Positions 5,524 to 5,671 of a DNA stretch of 5,671 nt are shown one piece after another. Where the stretch lies: the NCBI GenBank assembly GCA_963530895.1, contig CAUSFO010000083.1, positions 1 to 5,671 on the forward strand. Reading direction: 5' to 3'. Below the pieces are notes generated by a model, which did no database searches, had not been told where the DNA came from, and saw only the letters and a list, made by a program, of their open reading frames with translations. Each line of letters starts with the position of its first letter. The stretch's first letter is position 1. Made by a program: the position numbers and the translations under genes. This stretch comes from JABCPE02 sp963530895 (GTDB taxonomy: Bacteria; Bacteroidota; Bacteroidia; Flavobacteriales; Weeksellaceae).

Positions 5524-5671
5524 ATGGAAAACTTACACGACAAACGCCAAGTCTATGAGCAGTTTGAGCTTCATGATCACGAAGTAAAGGAAAATCCTAT
5601 GGAACATTTCAAGGAATGGTTTGCAGATGCGGACAAGCACCCTGATATTTTTGAGGCTAATGCTATGATTC
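5524..5671 (+). CDS. pdxH: Pyridoxamine 5'-phosphate oxidase, N-terminal part (cut by window end)
   Basis: PdxH is a cytoplasmic FMN enzyme that oxidises pyridoxine 5'-phosphate or pyridoxamine 5'-phosphate to pyridoxal 5'-phosphate, the last step of vitamin B6 synthesis and salvage. Only 49 codons are present. They show the PdxH N-terminus: R-x-VYE near residue 8, a short charged linker, ENPMEHFKEWFADA at 23-36 and EANAMI at 44-49, corresponding to the NP...F..W...A and E..AM blocks that precede the first FMN-binding strand. The FMN and PLP site residues lie beyond the window. The start is the ATG at 5524-5526, the first in frame after the promoter element; the leader is A/T-rich without a Shine-Dalgarno sequence. 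It is divergent from the peptidase gene and there is no sign that they share a function. Confidence 0.9.
   Translation, partial: MENLHDKRQVYEQFELHDHEVKENPMEHFKEWFADADKHPDIFEANAMI

Noticed and set aside
1..5671. Mobile element, CRISPR array, tRNA or defence system
   Set aside because: No transposase, long terminal repeats, regularly spaced repeats, cloverleaf-like sequence or defence-associated domains were seen on either strand.

Overview
The window looks like a chromosomal segment from a member of the Flavobacteriia (phylum Bacteroidota), most likely from the Chryseobacterium/Elizabethkingia/Riemerella group (Weeksellaceae). The reasons are promoters of the Bacteroidota TAnnTTTG type, the absence of Shine-Dalgarno sequences, a single-chain glycyl-tRNA synthetase with the YDYGQNG signature that I associate with Bacteroidota, an S46 dipeptidyl-peptidase, and a secreted protein with a VGINT..P..TL motif. 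The genus is an inference; no 16S or other marker is present.

Layout from left to right: (i) a probable 3' end of a + strand gene (3-47) that runs toward glycyl-tRNA synthetase, with a perfectly palindromic bidirectional terminator between them (67-94); (ii) glyQS on the - strand (100-1641); (iii) a lower-GC gene for a secreted protein of unknown function on the - strand (1738-2568); (iv) a YkgJ-family cysteine-cluster protein on the - strand (2671-3189, although the true start is probably nearer 3159); (v) a complete S46 dipeptidyl-peptidase with a DPP7-type specificity residue, exported to the periplasm, on the - strand (3244-5367); (vi) a divergent intergenic region of about 155 bases; and (vii) the first 49 codons of pdxH on the + strand, cut by the window end.

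Although four genes in a row lie on the - strand, the sequence does not support an operon. Three of them are preceded by an exact TAnnTTTG element 16-19 bases before the preferred start codon (the peptidase has a 7/8 match), and strong terminators close the peptidase and the secreted-protein gene. They appear to be independent housekeeping and accessory units: translation (glyQS), vitamin B6 salvage (pdxH), periplasmic peptide degradation (S46 peptidase), a probable metal-binding protein (YkgJ) and an uncharacterised surface or periplasmic protein.

I found no mobile element, CRISPR array, RNA gene or defence system. The best candidates for a second look are the unknown secreted protein, the conflict between the ykgJ ATG and its promoter, and the strand-asymmetric terminators that lie back to back with the next promoter.
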